From the NCBI GenBank assembly GCA_003280095.1, contig QCGA01000005.1:1-64000 (forward strand): a stretch of DNA of 64,000 nucleotides, in the 5' to 3' direction. The position numbers were made by a program, and so were the translations under genes. This document shows, piece after piece, positions 55,745 through 64,000 of the stretch. The stretch comes from Prochlorococcus sp. AG-363-O16 (GTDB lineage Bacteria > Cyanobacteriota > Cyanobacteriia > PCC-6307 > Cyanobiaceae). Under the pieces are notes generated by a model, which saw nothing but the letters and a program-made list of their open reading frames with translations, was not told where the DNA came from and ran no database searches. Position 1 is the first letter of the stretch. Every line of letters begins with the position of its first letter.

Positions 55745-56659
55745 CTAAAAAGTACCGTACTTCGCTCTTAAGCTCAAAATCAACATCAGCAATATTGTTG
55801 AGCCTAAATTTAAGAAGATAGATTTTCTGGAGAACAACGAAATGGGTCTGATTTGATTTGGAGAGATCAAAACTCCACCCCTAGCCAAAAGGGCATCTGC
55901 GCCCTGCTCAGACCTCAAAAGAATATTGGCCAATAAGCGTTCACCAACTGACAACAACAATCCAAAAGAAGCTTTAAATCCCAGCCTTCTCATGCTGAGT
56001 GCCCGACTAGAAAGAGCACGGAAGAGGTTCTGCAGCTCTTCTTGCACCAATGGCAGAAAACGCAAGGCCAAAAGCAACTGAAAGCTAACCCTTTCTACTG
56101 GAACACCAAATGTGGCCAATGGTGCAATAAACCAACTAATCGTCCAAACCAAGTCTTCTGGTGGTGTAGTTATAAGCATTAAATTAACGCTGTGAACAAG
56201 CGTAAAAATCAAGGTTGAAGTATTTAGTCCCAGTTCTGCCGAGCGACGGTCAATCACTAATGAGCCAAAATTCAGAGGCCCTAGGGACAAAGGGCCGATC
56301 TTGAAAAGTTCCCAATTCTTGCCAAAGGTTTCTGCTCCTGGTAACTCTTGAGGAAAACGTAAGAAAAATAAAGCCGGGGGATCCCCTGTCGGTAACGTCA
56401 TAGCAAACAAGCCCACAACTACTGCCAACATCAAAAGGAAAACACAAGGTCGCCACAAAATGCGCAAAGGTAGAGAACTGAAAACAGTGATCAAACAAAG
56501 TGCCAGAACAAGAAAAAGCCTCCAATGAACTCCTGCCAAAAGAGGTGTAAGTAGAAACATTAGAACCCATGCCAGCTTTAATCTCGGATCAATACGTCTC
56601 AACCAACTAGAACGACCATCAACGAATTGTCCAATAGGAACTTTGCGCAACCAGTCCAT
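55745..56659 (-). CDS. CbiQ/EcfT-type transmembrane component of an ECF transporter
   Basis: A 304-residue membrane protein of the CbiQ/EcfT family. RRIDPRLKLAWVLMFLLTPLL is the N-terminal signature. Five or so helices follow, then the coupling motifs FRALSSRALSMRR and LLARGGV, which touch the ATPases. No ATPase or substrate-binding (S) subunit gene is nearby. The partner ions or vitamins are therefore unknown. It sits between der and pipX with gaps of 3 and 17 bp. Confidence 0.88.
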   Translation of the reverse strand: MDWLRKVPIGQFVDGRSSWLRRIDPRLKLAWVLMFLLTPLLAGVHWRLFLVLALCLITVFSSLPLRILWRPCVFLLMLAVVVGLFAMTLPTGDPPALFFLRFPQELPGAETFGKNWELFKIGPLSLGPLNFGSLVIDRRSAELGLNTSTLIFTLVHSVNLMLITTPPEDLVWTISWFIAPLATFGVPVERVSFQLLLALRFLPLVQEELQNLFRALSSRALSMRRLGFKASFGLLLSVGERLLANILLRSEQGADALLARGGVLISPNQIRPISLFSRKSIFLNLGSTILLMLILSLRAKYGTF

Positions 56660-56662
56660 GGC

Positions 56663-58030
56663 TTAACTCAGAGAGTCCTTCTGCCGAGCCAGCTCGCGTT
56701 CAGCATCACGTTGTTGCTTGCCTCTCCAAAACAACTTCAATGGTGTGCCATCAAACCCAAGTCCTTCTCGCAATTGTCTTTCCAAGTAACGCCGATAAGT
56801 ATCGCCAAATAGCTTCGGATCATTAACGAACAAAGTGAAACTAGGAGGTCCACTTGCAACTTGAGTGGCGTAATAAAGACGACCTTGTCTCCCACCCCTT
56901 GAGGTAGGAGGACTCCTCCAACTCAAGGCTTCTTTTAAAACCTCATTAACCACTGAGGTGCTCACTCTTCGACGATGTTGTTCAACAGCTACTTCTGCTA
57001 ATGCAAAAATGCTTTCTACGCGTTGACCTGTAATTGCAGAAGTAAAAAGCATTTTTGCCCAGTCCAAGAAATAAAGTTTTGCCCGTAACTCTTTTTCCAT
57101 AATTTGCATTGTGTAGCTATCTTTTTCAACTGCATCCCATTTATTCACCACCACCACACAAGCTCTCCCATCCGCCTCGATTCGTCCAGCAAGTCGTTGA
57201 TCCTGCTCTGTCACCCCTTCAAGAGCATCAATCACTAATACACAGACATCACTCCGTTCGATAGCCTTAAAAGTACGATTAATACCAAAAAACTCAGGGC
57301 CATAATTAACACTCCGACGACGACGAATACCAGCAGTATCAATTAATTTCCAATCATATCGATCTCTCTTAATCCGAGTATCAATGGTATCTCGTGTTGT
57401 CCCCCTAATTGGACTAACTATTGCACGGGGTTCGCCACAAATTGCATTTAGCAAACTCGACTTACCAACATTTGGCCGACCGACAATGGCCAATTGAATT
57501 ACCTCTTGCTCTTCTTCTTCGAATCCTTTCGGAGGCAGCAGTGAAATCACCCGATCAAGCAAATCACCAGTGCCAGCACCATGGATCGCCGAGATCGGAT
57601 GAGGTTCTCCTAATCCAAGGCGCCAAAACTCCGCTGCCATTGCGAGGCCCTGATCTGGAGACTCGCACTTATTAACTGCCAAGACTGACTGACATGGTTG
57701 GCTACGCAACCATTCAGCTATCGATTCATCTGCTGCTGTCAATCCTTGTTGGCCATCAACTATTACTAAAGCAACAGAAGCTTCCGCCAATGCCAAGTTG
57801 GCTTGTTCACGGATTTCAGGAAGGAACTCACTATCGTCATCAAAGACCAATCCTCCTGTATCAACAACCTTAAACTCTCTATCTCCCCAGAAACCATCTT
57901 GATAGGTTCTATCACGTGTCACTCCTGGCTGATCATGAACAATCGCCTCACGACTCTTGCAAAGACGATTAACCAGTGTGGATTTGCCTACGTTTGGACG
58001 ACCTATTATCGCCACAACGGGACTGACCAA
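56663..58030 (-). CDS. der: GTPase Der (EngA)
   Basis: A 455-residue double-GTPase for 50S subunit assembly. The first G domain has [20 protein letters not shown] and NKCE. The second has [24 protein letters not shown] and [12 protein letters not shown]-like C-terminal domain ends [20 protein letters not shown]. The TTG at 58030 gives the expected N-terminus. It heads the run der-cbiQ-pipX-pipY-sepF-proC. Confidence 0.96.
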   Translation of the reverse strand: MVSPVVAIIGRPNVGKSTLVNRLCKSREAIVHDQPGVTRDRTYQDGFWGDREFKVVDTGGLVFDDDSEFLPEIREQANLALAEASVALVIVDGQQGLTAADESIAEWLRSQPCQSVLAVNKCESPDQGLAMAAEFWRLGLGEPHPISAIHGAGTGDLLDRVISLLPPKGFEEEEQEVIQLAIVGRPNVGKSSLLNAICGEPRAIVSPIRGTTRDTIDTRIKRDRYDWKLIDTAGIRRRRSVNYGPEFFGINRTFKAIERSDVCVLVIDALEGVTEQDQRLAGRIEADGRACVVVVNKWDAVEKDSYTMQIMEKELRAKLYFLDWAKMLFTSAITGQRVESIFALAEVAVEQHRRRVSTSVVNEVLKEALSWRSPPTSRGGRQGRLYYATQVASGPPSFTLFVNDPKLFGDTYRRYLERQLREGLGFDGTPLKLFWRGKQQRDAERELARQKDSLS

Positions 58031-58189
58031 TTGCGTTGTCCCTCAAATCAATTATTGACATTACATAGATATCGCAAACAAAGCCATCGACTATTTATGT
58101 TTCATATGCATTGATTTGCCTTTAATCCAAAACTCAAGTGGCCTGTGTCCAATTTCACAATCTTCAGATCTGAGACTGCGATACTAGAA

Positions 58190-58705
58190 TCACTCAAGAA
58201 GTTTATCTCCAGGATGCCCCTTAGTAGAGTCAATTGGACAAGGGAGAAGAACAGGCAAAGGACCTGTCTCCGGAATTCCAAAACCTCTTACTGCCATCCA
58301 AGCTAATAACCAGTTGACTGCAGTGGCACGTCTAGTTCGTCTTGGATAAAGCTCTGAAATACGGTATCCAACAAACTGCATCTGCTCCTTAAGCAATTGC
58401 TTGTATCTTTTTGGGATTGATCTGGTCAATCGAACAGAGGCTCGTCTCTGTGCTATTACTTCTGGTGCAACAAGGAAATCCTCACTCCACTCTTTAGGAG
58501 TCTCAGGTCCCGAAGACCACACACCCTCGGAGCATGAGGATAATCTGTACCCCAATCTTTCCCAAATCAATTCTGATACAAAACGATCACTCAATCGATC
58601 TTCAAGGATTGCATTCAAAAGCTTTTTACTTAGCGGCCAAAAAGAAGCCTCAGCTTCAAGACGATTTTCTAGGCACACAACACATTCACATCTAACTAAT
58701 TCCAA
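58190..58705 (-). CDS. DUF1823 family protein
   Basis: A 171-residue soluble protein. FWPLSKKLLNAILEDRLSDR, followed by ELIWERLGYRL, is the DUF1823 pattern found in cyanobacteria and plants. APEVIAQRRASVRLTRSIP and KEQMQFVGYRISELYPRRTR follow. Function unknown. It diverges from the dus gene with a 19-bp gap, so their promoters overlap. Confidence 0.8.
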   Translation of the reverse strand: MELVRCECVVCLENRLEAEASFWPLSKKLLNAILEDRLSDRFVSELIWERLGYRLSSCSEGVWSSGPETPKEWSEDFLVAPEVIAQRRASVRLTRSIPKRYKQLLKEQMQFVGYRISELYPRRTRRATAVNWLLAWMAVRGFGIPETGPLPVLLPCPIDSTKGHPGDKLLE

Positions 58706-58724
58706 GGCATATCACAATAAAACT

Positions 58725-59726
58725 ATGAATAGTCAACATCGTGAAATATATCTTCCAGGTAATGGAACGAAAAGAGTTCTCAAATGCTGTGTACTCCAAT
58801 CCCCATTGGCTGGGGTAAGCGACAGTATTTTTAGAAGCCTTGTTAGACGATGGGCACCTGAAGCATTGCTCTTTACAGAAATGGTTAATGCCACAAGCTT
58901 CGAACTTGGGTATGGGCAATGCAAGGTTGATGGATTATCAGAAGACACAGGGCCTATAGGTGTTCAGCTTGTTGACTACCGACCCGCAGCTATCGCAGAA
59001 GCCGCCAAAAAAGCAGAAGGAGCAGGTGCTTACCTCGTTGACATCAACATGGGATGCCCTGTTCGCAAGATTTCCTGCAAAGGCAGTGGTAGTGGCTTGC
59101 TATTGAAACCAGATCTTGCGGCAAAAATAGTTAATAGTGTTACAAATGCCGTAAAGATTCCTGTAACCGTAAAGACAAGATTGGGCTGGTCCAAAGAGCA
59201 ATCCGATCCGATTGATTTTGCGCTCAGATTAGAGGAGTCAGGAGCTCAAATGATTACATTGCATGGCCGAACGAGAAACCAAGGCTTCTCTGGGAAAGCA
59301 AACTGGGAAGCTATTGCCAAAGTAAAAGAAAAACTTTCCATCCCCCTCATTGCTAATGGGGACATCTCAAGTATTACGGATGCCTGGCAATGCCTAAATA
59401 CAACAAAAGCAGATGGAATCATGCTTGGAAGGGGGACCATGGGAGCTCCATGGTTGGTGGGACAAATACATTGTGCACTTACCGGGCAACCTGTTTTCGA
59501 TACACCTGGTCCAATCGAGAAAATCAAACTAGCCCGAGAACAACTAGAGCGCCTAGTTGAAGTCAAAGGCAGTCATGGTCTATTGATTGCGAGGAAACAC
59601 ATGAACTGGACCTGTAAAGACTTCTCAGGGGCGAAAGAACTTCGAAGCTCTCTTGTGAGAGCAAAAACAGTTGCCGAAGCTTTTTCTCTAATGGACAACT
59701 ATCTGTGCATCCTGGAACAAAATTAA
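58725..59726 (+). CDS. dus: tRNA-dihydrouridine synthase
   Basis: A 333-residue FMN-dependent reductase from the ATG at 58725 (MNSQHREIYLPGNG). An open frame continues upstream to 58401 but overlaps the DUF1823 gene and is spurious. LQSPLAGVSDSIFRSLVRR binds FMN, NMGCPVRKISCKGSGSGLL includes the catalytic Cys, and KTRLGW and ITLHGRTRNQGFSGKANW follow. MLGRGTMGAPWLVGQI is the phosphate loop. It reduces uridines in the D-loop of tRNA. Confidence 0.94.
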   Translation: MNSQHREIYLPGNGTKRVLKCCVLQSPLAGVSDSIFRSLVRRWAPEALLFTEMVNATSFELGYGQCKVDGLSEDTGPIGVQLVDYRPAAIAEAAKKAEGAGAYLVDINMGCPVRKISCKGSGSGLLLKPDLAAKIVNSVTNAVKIPVTVKTRLGWSKEQSDPIDFALRLEESGAQMITLHGRTRNQGFSGKANWEAIAKVKEKLSIPLIANGDISSITDAWQCLNTTKADGIMLGRGTMGAPWLVGQIHCALTGQPVFDTPGPIEKIKLAREQLERLVEVKGSHGLLIARKHMNWTCKDFSGAKELRSSLVRAKTVAEAFSLMDNYLCILEQN

Positions 59727-59784
59727 TCCTGGCCTAAGCAATGTCGTCCCATGCAACTACCCTCGATTAAGAGCACTTAGGTTA

Positions 59785-60534
59785 CTAAAGAATCCCCTCA
59801 GGCCATCCTTGCCTGATCAACAACAACGAAAAATAAGGTTTAGTTGTAGCAAGAACATCTACAGCTGACTTAACTTCCTGGTCAGGCCATCCAATTCGTT
59901 GAGCAAAAAGTGTCATGTTCAATAAATTAAGTTCCTCAAGTAATGGTCTAACCCATACCCATCTATGACCAAGCTTGAGCAAAGCCAGAACCCGATTAGA
60001 CGCAGATGCTTCTACTAAGAGTTGTTTAAGTTTTATTGGCTCATCAGGAGTAGGTAATATCAGTAGTTGTTCATTTCTCAGAGGCAATGGCCAAAACCCT
60101 GTAGCTGCTGCTGCTGAAAAGGACGTAACTCCTGGGACCAAACGCACTGGACAATTAGGGTGACGAATATTTAATTCAAGTAACAAATATGAACTCGTAG
60201 AAAACAAAGAAACATCTCCCTCACAGAGAACAACAACACGCATCCCCTTCTCTACAAGTGCAACGAGTTGACTGCCAGCTTCGCGCCAAGCTTCCTGACA
60301 AATTTTAATGTCATAAACCATTGGGAAAAGCAGTGGAAGTGTCTTCTGTTCAGAACTTATCCATCGCAAAGCAATTTGATGAGCTACCCCTTCACCACCT
60401 TGTCTAGAAACAGGATATGCAACCACAGTTGCGGACTCAATTGCCTTAACAGCAGCCACTGTCAATAAATCTGGATCACCTGGTCCAACGCCAACAAGAG
60501 TTAGAGAGGGTGTTGACAAATCAGTGCTCGACAA
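59785..60534 (-). CDS. cobI: Precorrin-2 C20-methyltransferase
   Basis: A 249-residue SAM-dependent tetrapyrrole methylase of cobalamin synthesis (CobI/CbiL). LVGVGPGDPDLLTVAAVKAI is the N-terminal signature. CEGDVSLFSTSSYLL, then VRLVPGVTSFSAAAA, are the SAM-binding and substrate loops typical of precorrin-2 methylases. Alternative names follow cobalt timing. Prochlorococcus makes pseudocobalamin, so the pathway is expected. Confidence 0.93.
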   Translation of the reverse strand: MSSTDLSTPSLTLVGVGPGDPDLLTVAAVKAIESATVVAYPVSRQGGEGVAHQIALRWISSEQKTLPLLFPMVYDIKICQEAWREAGSQLVALVEKGMRVVVLCEGDVSLFSTSSYLLLELNIRHPNCPVRLVPGVTSFSAAAATGFWPLPLRNEQLLILPTPDEPIKLKQLLVEASASNRVLALLKLGHRWVWVRPLLEELNLLNMTLFAQRIGWPDQEVKSAVDVLATTKPYFSLLLIRQGWPEGIL

Positions 60535-60704
60535 AGCAACTAGAACTATTCAGGGCATCTTTTCACGAGGCCTCTAAACAATTATTTTAGAGGTCGATCT
60601 CACTCTCATTCCATAAGCCAACAAATAGTAGGCTCAAGGACTACGGACGAAAGTAGCAATAAGATTTAAGATTTTAACTCAATCATTGCACCCCATGAAC
60701 TGAT

Positions 60705-61319
60705 TCAACTATGCATTCGAGGTTCAGGATGCAACTGAGAAAGAATAGTTGACTCCTCTACAGCAAGCTCTTCTAAACGGGAAACAACAACCGCACGCTC
60801 ATAACGCTGTTCTGACAACATCCAATATAAAGAAAAATGCCTGGCCTCACTTGCTAGCAGATCCGCATATAACTTTCTCAACTCATCATCATTACTGTGC
60901 GAAGCAAGCAAAGACATTCGCTCATGACTTCGAGCCTCAATAAGACCTGCCACAAGGAAACAATCAAGCATTCGCTCGGGCTCAGTTCTTCGAATTTGCT
61001 TAGCCAAAGCAGCCCCATAAGGTGGTGCTTTTAACGGCTCCAAGTAACGTCCTCGAGATTTAATCAAAGCAAGCACTCTTTCAAAATGCTCTAGCTCCTC
61101 TCTAACCAACGGGCTCAGGGCTTCTGCCAGGCCAGGTTCACACAAATATCGAAACATAAGTTGAACAGCCGCTCCTGCAGCTTTTCGCTCGCAATGTGCG
61201 TGGTCAATAAGCACCTCAATTGGAAATGCAATCGCTTGGTCTAACCAAGCCTGACTAGTCTTCGAAACAAGCCATTTAATACTTACATTTTCTTGATCAG
61301 GTAAACCAGTGGAACCCAT
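60705..61319 (-). CDS. miaE: MiaE-like tRNA hydroxylase (ferritin-like di-iron protein)
   Basis: A 204-residue four-helix di-iron protein resembling tRNA-(ms2io6A) hydroxylase. The metal-ligand motifs are DHAHCERKAAG, REELEHFERVLAL, GLIEARSHERMSLL and LASEARHFSLYWML. It would hydroxylate the isopentenyl group of ms2i6A37. Annotation to MiaE is by family resemblance. It follows aroQ by 4 bp on the same strand. Confidence 0.88.
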   Translation of the reverse strand: MGSTGLPDQENVSIKWLVSKTSQAWLDQAIAFPIEVLIDHAHCERKAAGAAVQLMFRYLCEPGLAEALSPLVREELEHFERVLALIKSRGRYLEPLKAPPYGAALAKQIRRTEPERMLDCFLVAGLIEARSHERMSLLASHSNDDELRKLYADLLASEARHFSLYWMLSEQRYERAVVVSRLEELAVEESTILSQLHPEPRMHS

Positions 61320-61323
61320 TGGA

Positions 61324-61764
61324 TTAATGAGAATTCCTTAAGTGTGAAACCATCCCATCTAAAGCCAGGAGATAACTAACCCCACCAAACCCACTGACTA
61401 TGCCAATAGCACGATCTACTAGATAAGAATGCCTGCGGAAAGATTCACGGGAATGAGTATTGCTTAGGTGGATTTCCACATAAGGAATATCTGCACTCAA
61501 TAAAGCATCCCTTAAAGCAATAGATGTATGCGTAAAGGCACCAGCATTAATCAAAATTCCTTGAACCTGACCCATAGCCTCATGAATTCGCTCAACTAAA
61601 GCGCCTTCAAAATTACTTTGAAAGCATTCCAGTTCAATCCCCTCCTCTATGGACTTAGCCTGAAGTTGCGACTCAATGTCCTTCAAGGTCATAGAACCAT
61701 AGATTTCAGGCTCTCGCTGACCAAGAAGATTCAGGTTGGGACCATTCAATAGAAGTAAGTGCAT
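61324..61764 (-). CDS. aroQ: 3-Dehydroquinate dehydratase, type II
   Basis: A 146-residue dodecameric enzyme of the shikimate pathway. [20 protein letters not shown] has the catalytic Tyr and the Arg loop. [17 protein letters not shown], then [15 protein letters not shown] with the catalytic His, and GIVSGFG complete the site. ATG start, normal length. The tRNA-Tyr gene begins 110 bp upstream in the opposite direction. Confidence 0.96.
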   Translation of the reverse strand: MHLLLLNGPNLNLLGQREPEIYGSMTLKDIESQLQAKSIEEGIELECFQSNFEGALVERIHEAMGQVQGILINAGAFTHTSIALRDALLSADIPYVEIHLSNTHSRESFRRHSYLVDRAIGIVSGFGGVSYLLALDGMVSHLRNSH

Positions 61765-61874
61765 GCTCTTTCATATAAGAGAGCTAATTGAATCGTATCT
61801 ATCCTCGAAGAGAAAACCCAAGAAATTAAATCCAAAAATGGACCATGAACTGATATGGTCTGTTTGTGTGGTTC

Positions 61875-61956
61875 GGGTCGGTGCCCGAGTGGTTAATGGG
61901 GGCGGACTGTAAATCCGCTGGCTCTGCCTACGTTGGTTCAAATCCAACCCGGCCCA
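61875..61956 (+). tRNA. trnY: tRNA-Tyr (GTA)
   Basis: Acceptor GGGTCGG pairs with CCGGCCC. The anticodon loop CTGTAAA gives GTA. The long variable arm of a class II tRNA is present, and the T loop is GTTCAAATC. The first base is 61875 and the discriminator A is 61956; CCA is not encoded as such. Confidence 0.95.
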
Positions 61957-61967
61957 CCTTTCCACAT

Positions 61968-62039
<72 letters not shown>

Positions 62040-62091
62040 TTGAGCCCGGCCTTAACCAAGGGAATGAATCTTAGGCACCATTGGTTCTCAA

Positions 62092-62119
62092 AAGCCAAAG
62101 TGGACGTCCACTTTGGCTT
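62092..62119. repeat. Perfect 28-bp palindrome after the tRNA pair
   Basis: AAGCCAAAGTGGAC and GTCCACTTTGGCTT are perfect 14-bp arms with no spacer, 53 bp after tRNA-Thr. Only a weak T run follows on the minus strand (four T). It may be a terminator of the tRNA transcript or a protein-binding or recombination site. Confidence 0.7.
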
Positions 62120-62606
62120 GAAAAGATCAAATCTGGCTTGCGCATCTATCCAAGACAAAGCTCAACCAATCGAAACCATTCGAAAAAGCGGGAAGAGCTG
62201 TCAAGCCTTAATTAGAAAGAAAGATTATTTAGGCCAAAAAACAAAACCTTTCCTTCCAAAAGTCAGGCTAATTATGGAAAAATACCGTTAATTCCTCCCT
62301 TGCTTGTTCAACAAGGAAGCGCCACAAACAAAATTCAGTAGAGACCTTTTCAAATCGTTTCATGAACTAATTAATTAACACAATTTGACGAGAGCGTTAA
62401 AGGGAGAGAATCGTACTAATGGGAATAGGTATCGAGAGATCCATGTAACAGTAAGATGAACCCAATTCCTTCTACAGAAAAAATAAGTAAGAACCTCAAT
62501 AACTTAATCAAAACAAACCAGTAAGTCGCTTTATTAAACTGATAACTAATAGACCCTAGAGAAATAAAATGATGTTATAATAAAATTACGCGACCTGAAT
62601 TAAGGT
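62120..62606. other. 490-bp gap before the TPR gene
   Basis: AT-rich, without a supported gene. A 22-codon frame at 62456-62524 (MNPIPSTEKISK...) could be a leader peptide but has no further support. Confidence 0.35.
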
Positions 62607-63863
62607 TTGAAACCTACTCTAATTAACGCCAAATTATTATTTCAGCAAAAGAAATTTGAACAGGCAATAAATATATGCATGAAAATTCTATTTTTTGACG
62701 AGAATTCAATTGAAACTTTAAAATTAATGGCAAAATCAATGCTCGCCTCTAAGAGAACCCTAGAAGCACAAGCTACTCTAATTAAATCTCATAAAATCAA
62801 ACCCAATGATATTGAAATCATTCAAAATTTAGCTGATTCATATAAAGCCACAGGAGATCTTAAGATGGCAAAGATCTATTATCAAAAAGCACTTTCAATT
62901 AAGAGTAATCATACCCCAGCATTAACTAATTTAGGTAATCTTTTACTGATTTCTGAAAACAAGAAAAAAGCAATATCTTTACTTGTTAGGGCAACTGAGT
63001 CCGATCCAAAGGTTGCTCTACACTGGGGTAATCTAGCAAACGCCTATTTTCAATTAGGAGAAGATAAAAGGGCGATGTCTGCTTGTCAAAAAGCTATAAA
63101 AATAAATAGAAACCTCCATAAGATGCATTTCCTTCTTGGTGCTATCCTCATAAGGCAAAAACGAATAAAAGAAGCAGAAATACCTCTTAAGAAAGCTATA
63201 GATATTAAGCCAAATTACTATAAAGCTTATTCCAAACTTGGAAACATATTACGAGATCTTGGCAGACCCAATGAAGCAGAGATTTATATCCGAAAAGCTA
63301 TTAGGATCAATCCTGATAATGCAATACTACATTACAACCTTGGTGGAATATTGCATATTCTTGGAAAACTAAAAGAAGCAGAGTCATCAACAAGAAGATC
63401 AATTAAATTCAAACCTGACTTCACAAATGCCCACCTAAATTTAGGGATCATACTTCAAGATCTTGGAAGACTAAGCGAAGCAGAAATGTGTTTAAACAGG
63501 CTGATTCAAATCAAACCTAAATTTGCAGAAGCATATTCTAATTTGGCAAACATATTACAAGATCTCGGAAGACTAAACGAGGCAGAAATTTGCATAAGAA
63601 AAGCAATTGAAATTAAACCTGATTTCAAAGAGGCACATTCGAATTTAGGTAATATTTTGAAAGATCAAGGGAAATTAAATGAAGCCTTACTTAGTTACCA
63701 AAAAGCACTTGAAATTAATGAAAACTTTGACCTTGCCTTAGCAGGAATTGGAACTGTGCTTATAAAGCAAGGTAAGCATATAGATGGGCTGAGAAGGTTA
63801 AGAGAAGGAAGTGGGTCTATAATCTTTGATCATGGTACTTCTTCTATCCGCATTTATTCATAA
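62607..63863 (+). CDS. TPR-repeat protein
   Basis: A 418-residue protein built of about eleven 34-residue TPR units from residue 5 to about 400. Repeats such as NLGNILRDLGRPNEAE, NLGIILQDLGRLSEAE, and NLANILQDLGRLNEAE are nearly identical, showing recent internal duplication. It is a protein-interaction scaffold. Marine picocyanobacteria often place such genes in islands beside methyltransferase or oxygenase genes. TTG start, uncertain. Its TAA overlaps the ATG of the next gene as TAATG. Confidence 0.85.
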   Translation: MKPTLINAKLLFQQKKFEQAINICMKILFFDENSIETLKLMAKSMLASKRTLEAQATLIKSHKIKPNDIEIIQNLADSYKATGDLKMAKIYYQKALSIKSNHTPALTNLGNLLLISENKKKAISLLVRATESDPKVALHWGNLANAYFQLGEDKRAMSACQKAIKINRNLHKMHFLLGAILIRQKRIKEAEIPLKKAIDIKPNYYKAYSKLGNILRDLGRPNEAEIYIRKAIRINPDNAILHYNLGGILHILGKLKEAESSTRRSIKFKPDFTNAHLNLGIILQDLGRLSEAEMCLNRLIQIKPKFAEAYSNLANILQDLGRLNEAEICIRKAIEIKPDFKEAHSNLGNILKDQGKLNEALLSYQKALEINENFDLALAGIGTVLIKQGKHIDGLRRLREGSGSIIFDHGTSSIRIYS

Positions 63864-64000
63864 TGAAAAGAGTGATAATAAAACAATCAGGTCTAAATCC
63901 AAACTTTATTGGAGCATGGATGATCGAACCATCTTCATTATGTGATGAGTTAGTAAAGTATTTTGAATTAAATATCGGAAGGCAGAAAAAAGGTGTTGCA
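63863..64000 (+). CDS. N-terminal piece of a probable 2OG-Fe(II) oxygenase
   Basis: Forty-six codons remain before the window ends. The stretch NFIGAWMIEPSSLCDELVKYF resembles the opening of 2OG-Fe(II) oxygenases from marine cyanobacteria and their phages, which follow the same G-W-I...C-D-L-I-F pattern. The metal ligands lie beyond the window, so the call is tentative. It overlaps the TPR gene as TAATG, which suggests coupled translation. Confidence 0.45.
   Translation, partial: MKRVIIKQSGLNPNFIGAWMIEPSSLCDELVKYFELNIGRQKKGVA

Overview
The window is AT-rich chromosomal DNA of a marine picocyanobacterium, most probably a low-light-adapted Prochlorococcus (SS120/MIT9211-like; strain not identified). 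The indications are a Prochlorococcus-type Pcb chlorophyll antenna gene opposite a flavodoxin gene, chlG, menG, an lrtA-type ribosome hibernation factor, pipX-pipY-sepF-proC, a cyanobacterial Aas acyl-ACP synthetase, very compact gene packing and many GTG/TTG starts. No transposase, integrase, CRISPR array, rRNA gene or phage structural gene was seen.

Layout. 1-2953 is accessory DNA: a cut-off gene, a TylF-like methyltransferase and an unusual FkbM-plus-2OG-oxygenase fusion. 2954-6324 is a photosynthesis/iron-stress locus: a candidate small RNA, small membrane proteins, a Pcb antenna and flavodoxin. 6325-10762 is loosely packed, with a DUF2079 membrane protein and hypothetical proteins. 10835-28230 is core: menG, hisF, chlG, a class A penicillin-binding protein, rsmB, a TrmH-type methylase, a lone DppC-type permease, lepA, mqo, a NifU-domain protein, a PLP enzyme, murE, a CxxC thioredoxin-fold protein, yidD and rpsD.

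28231-38148 is a sparse accessory island between rpsD and a sulfur amino-acid operon. It carries a glycosyltransferase, a 2OG-Fe(II) oxygenase, a NodU/CmcH carbamoyltransferase, an FkbM methyltransferase, a decapitated methyltransferase and long gene-poor stretches. Inside it lie decayed copies of the 3' end of rpsD with its terminator and downstream flank, and a second repeat pair. These suggest repeated insertion or duplication at the rpsD 3' end. The proteins fit modification of cell-surface polysaccharide.

38149-61764 is core again: two cystathionine gamma-synthase/lyase-like enzymes and cysK; queA; PDH E2; a YlqD-like protein; aas; lipB; the lrtA-deoC-recO-MFS-glycosyltransferase run; the der-cbiQ-pipX-pipY-sepF-proC run; a DUF1823 gene; dus; cobI; a MiaE-like hydroxylase; aroQ. 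The DeoC homologue lacks the lysines of the aldolase active site. tRNA-Tyr and tRNA-Thr follow at 61875-62039. After them the DNA becomes AT-rich again, with a perfect 28-bp palindrome, a TPR protein and the start of a probable 2OG oxygenase that runs off the window.
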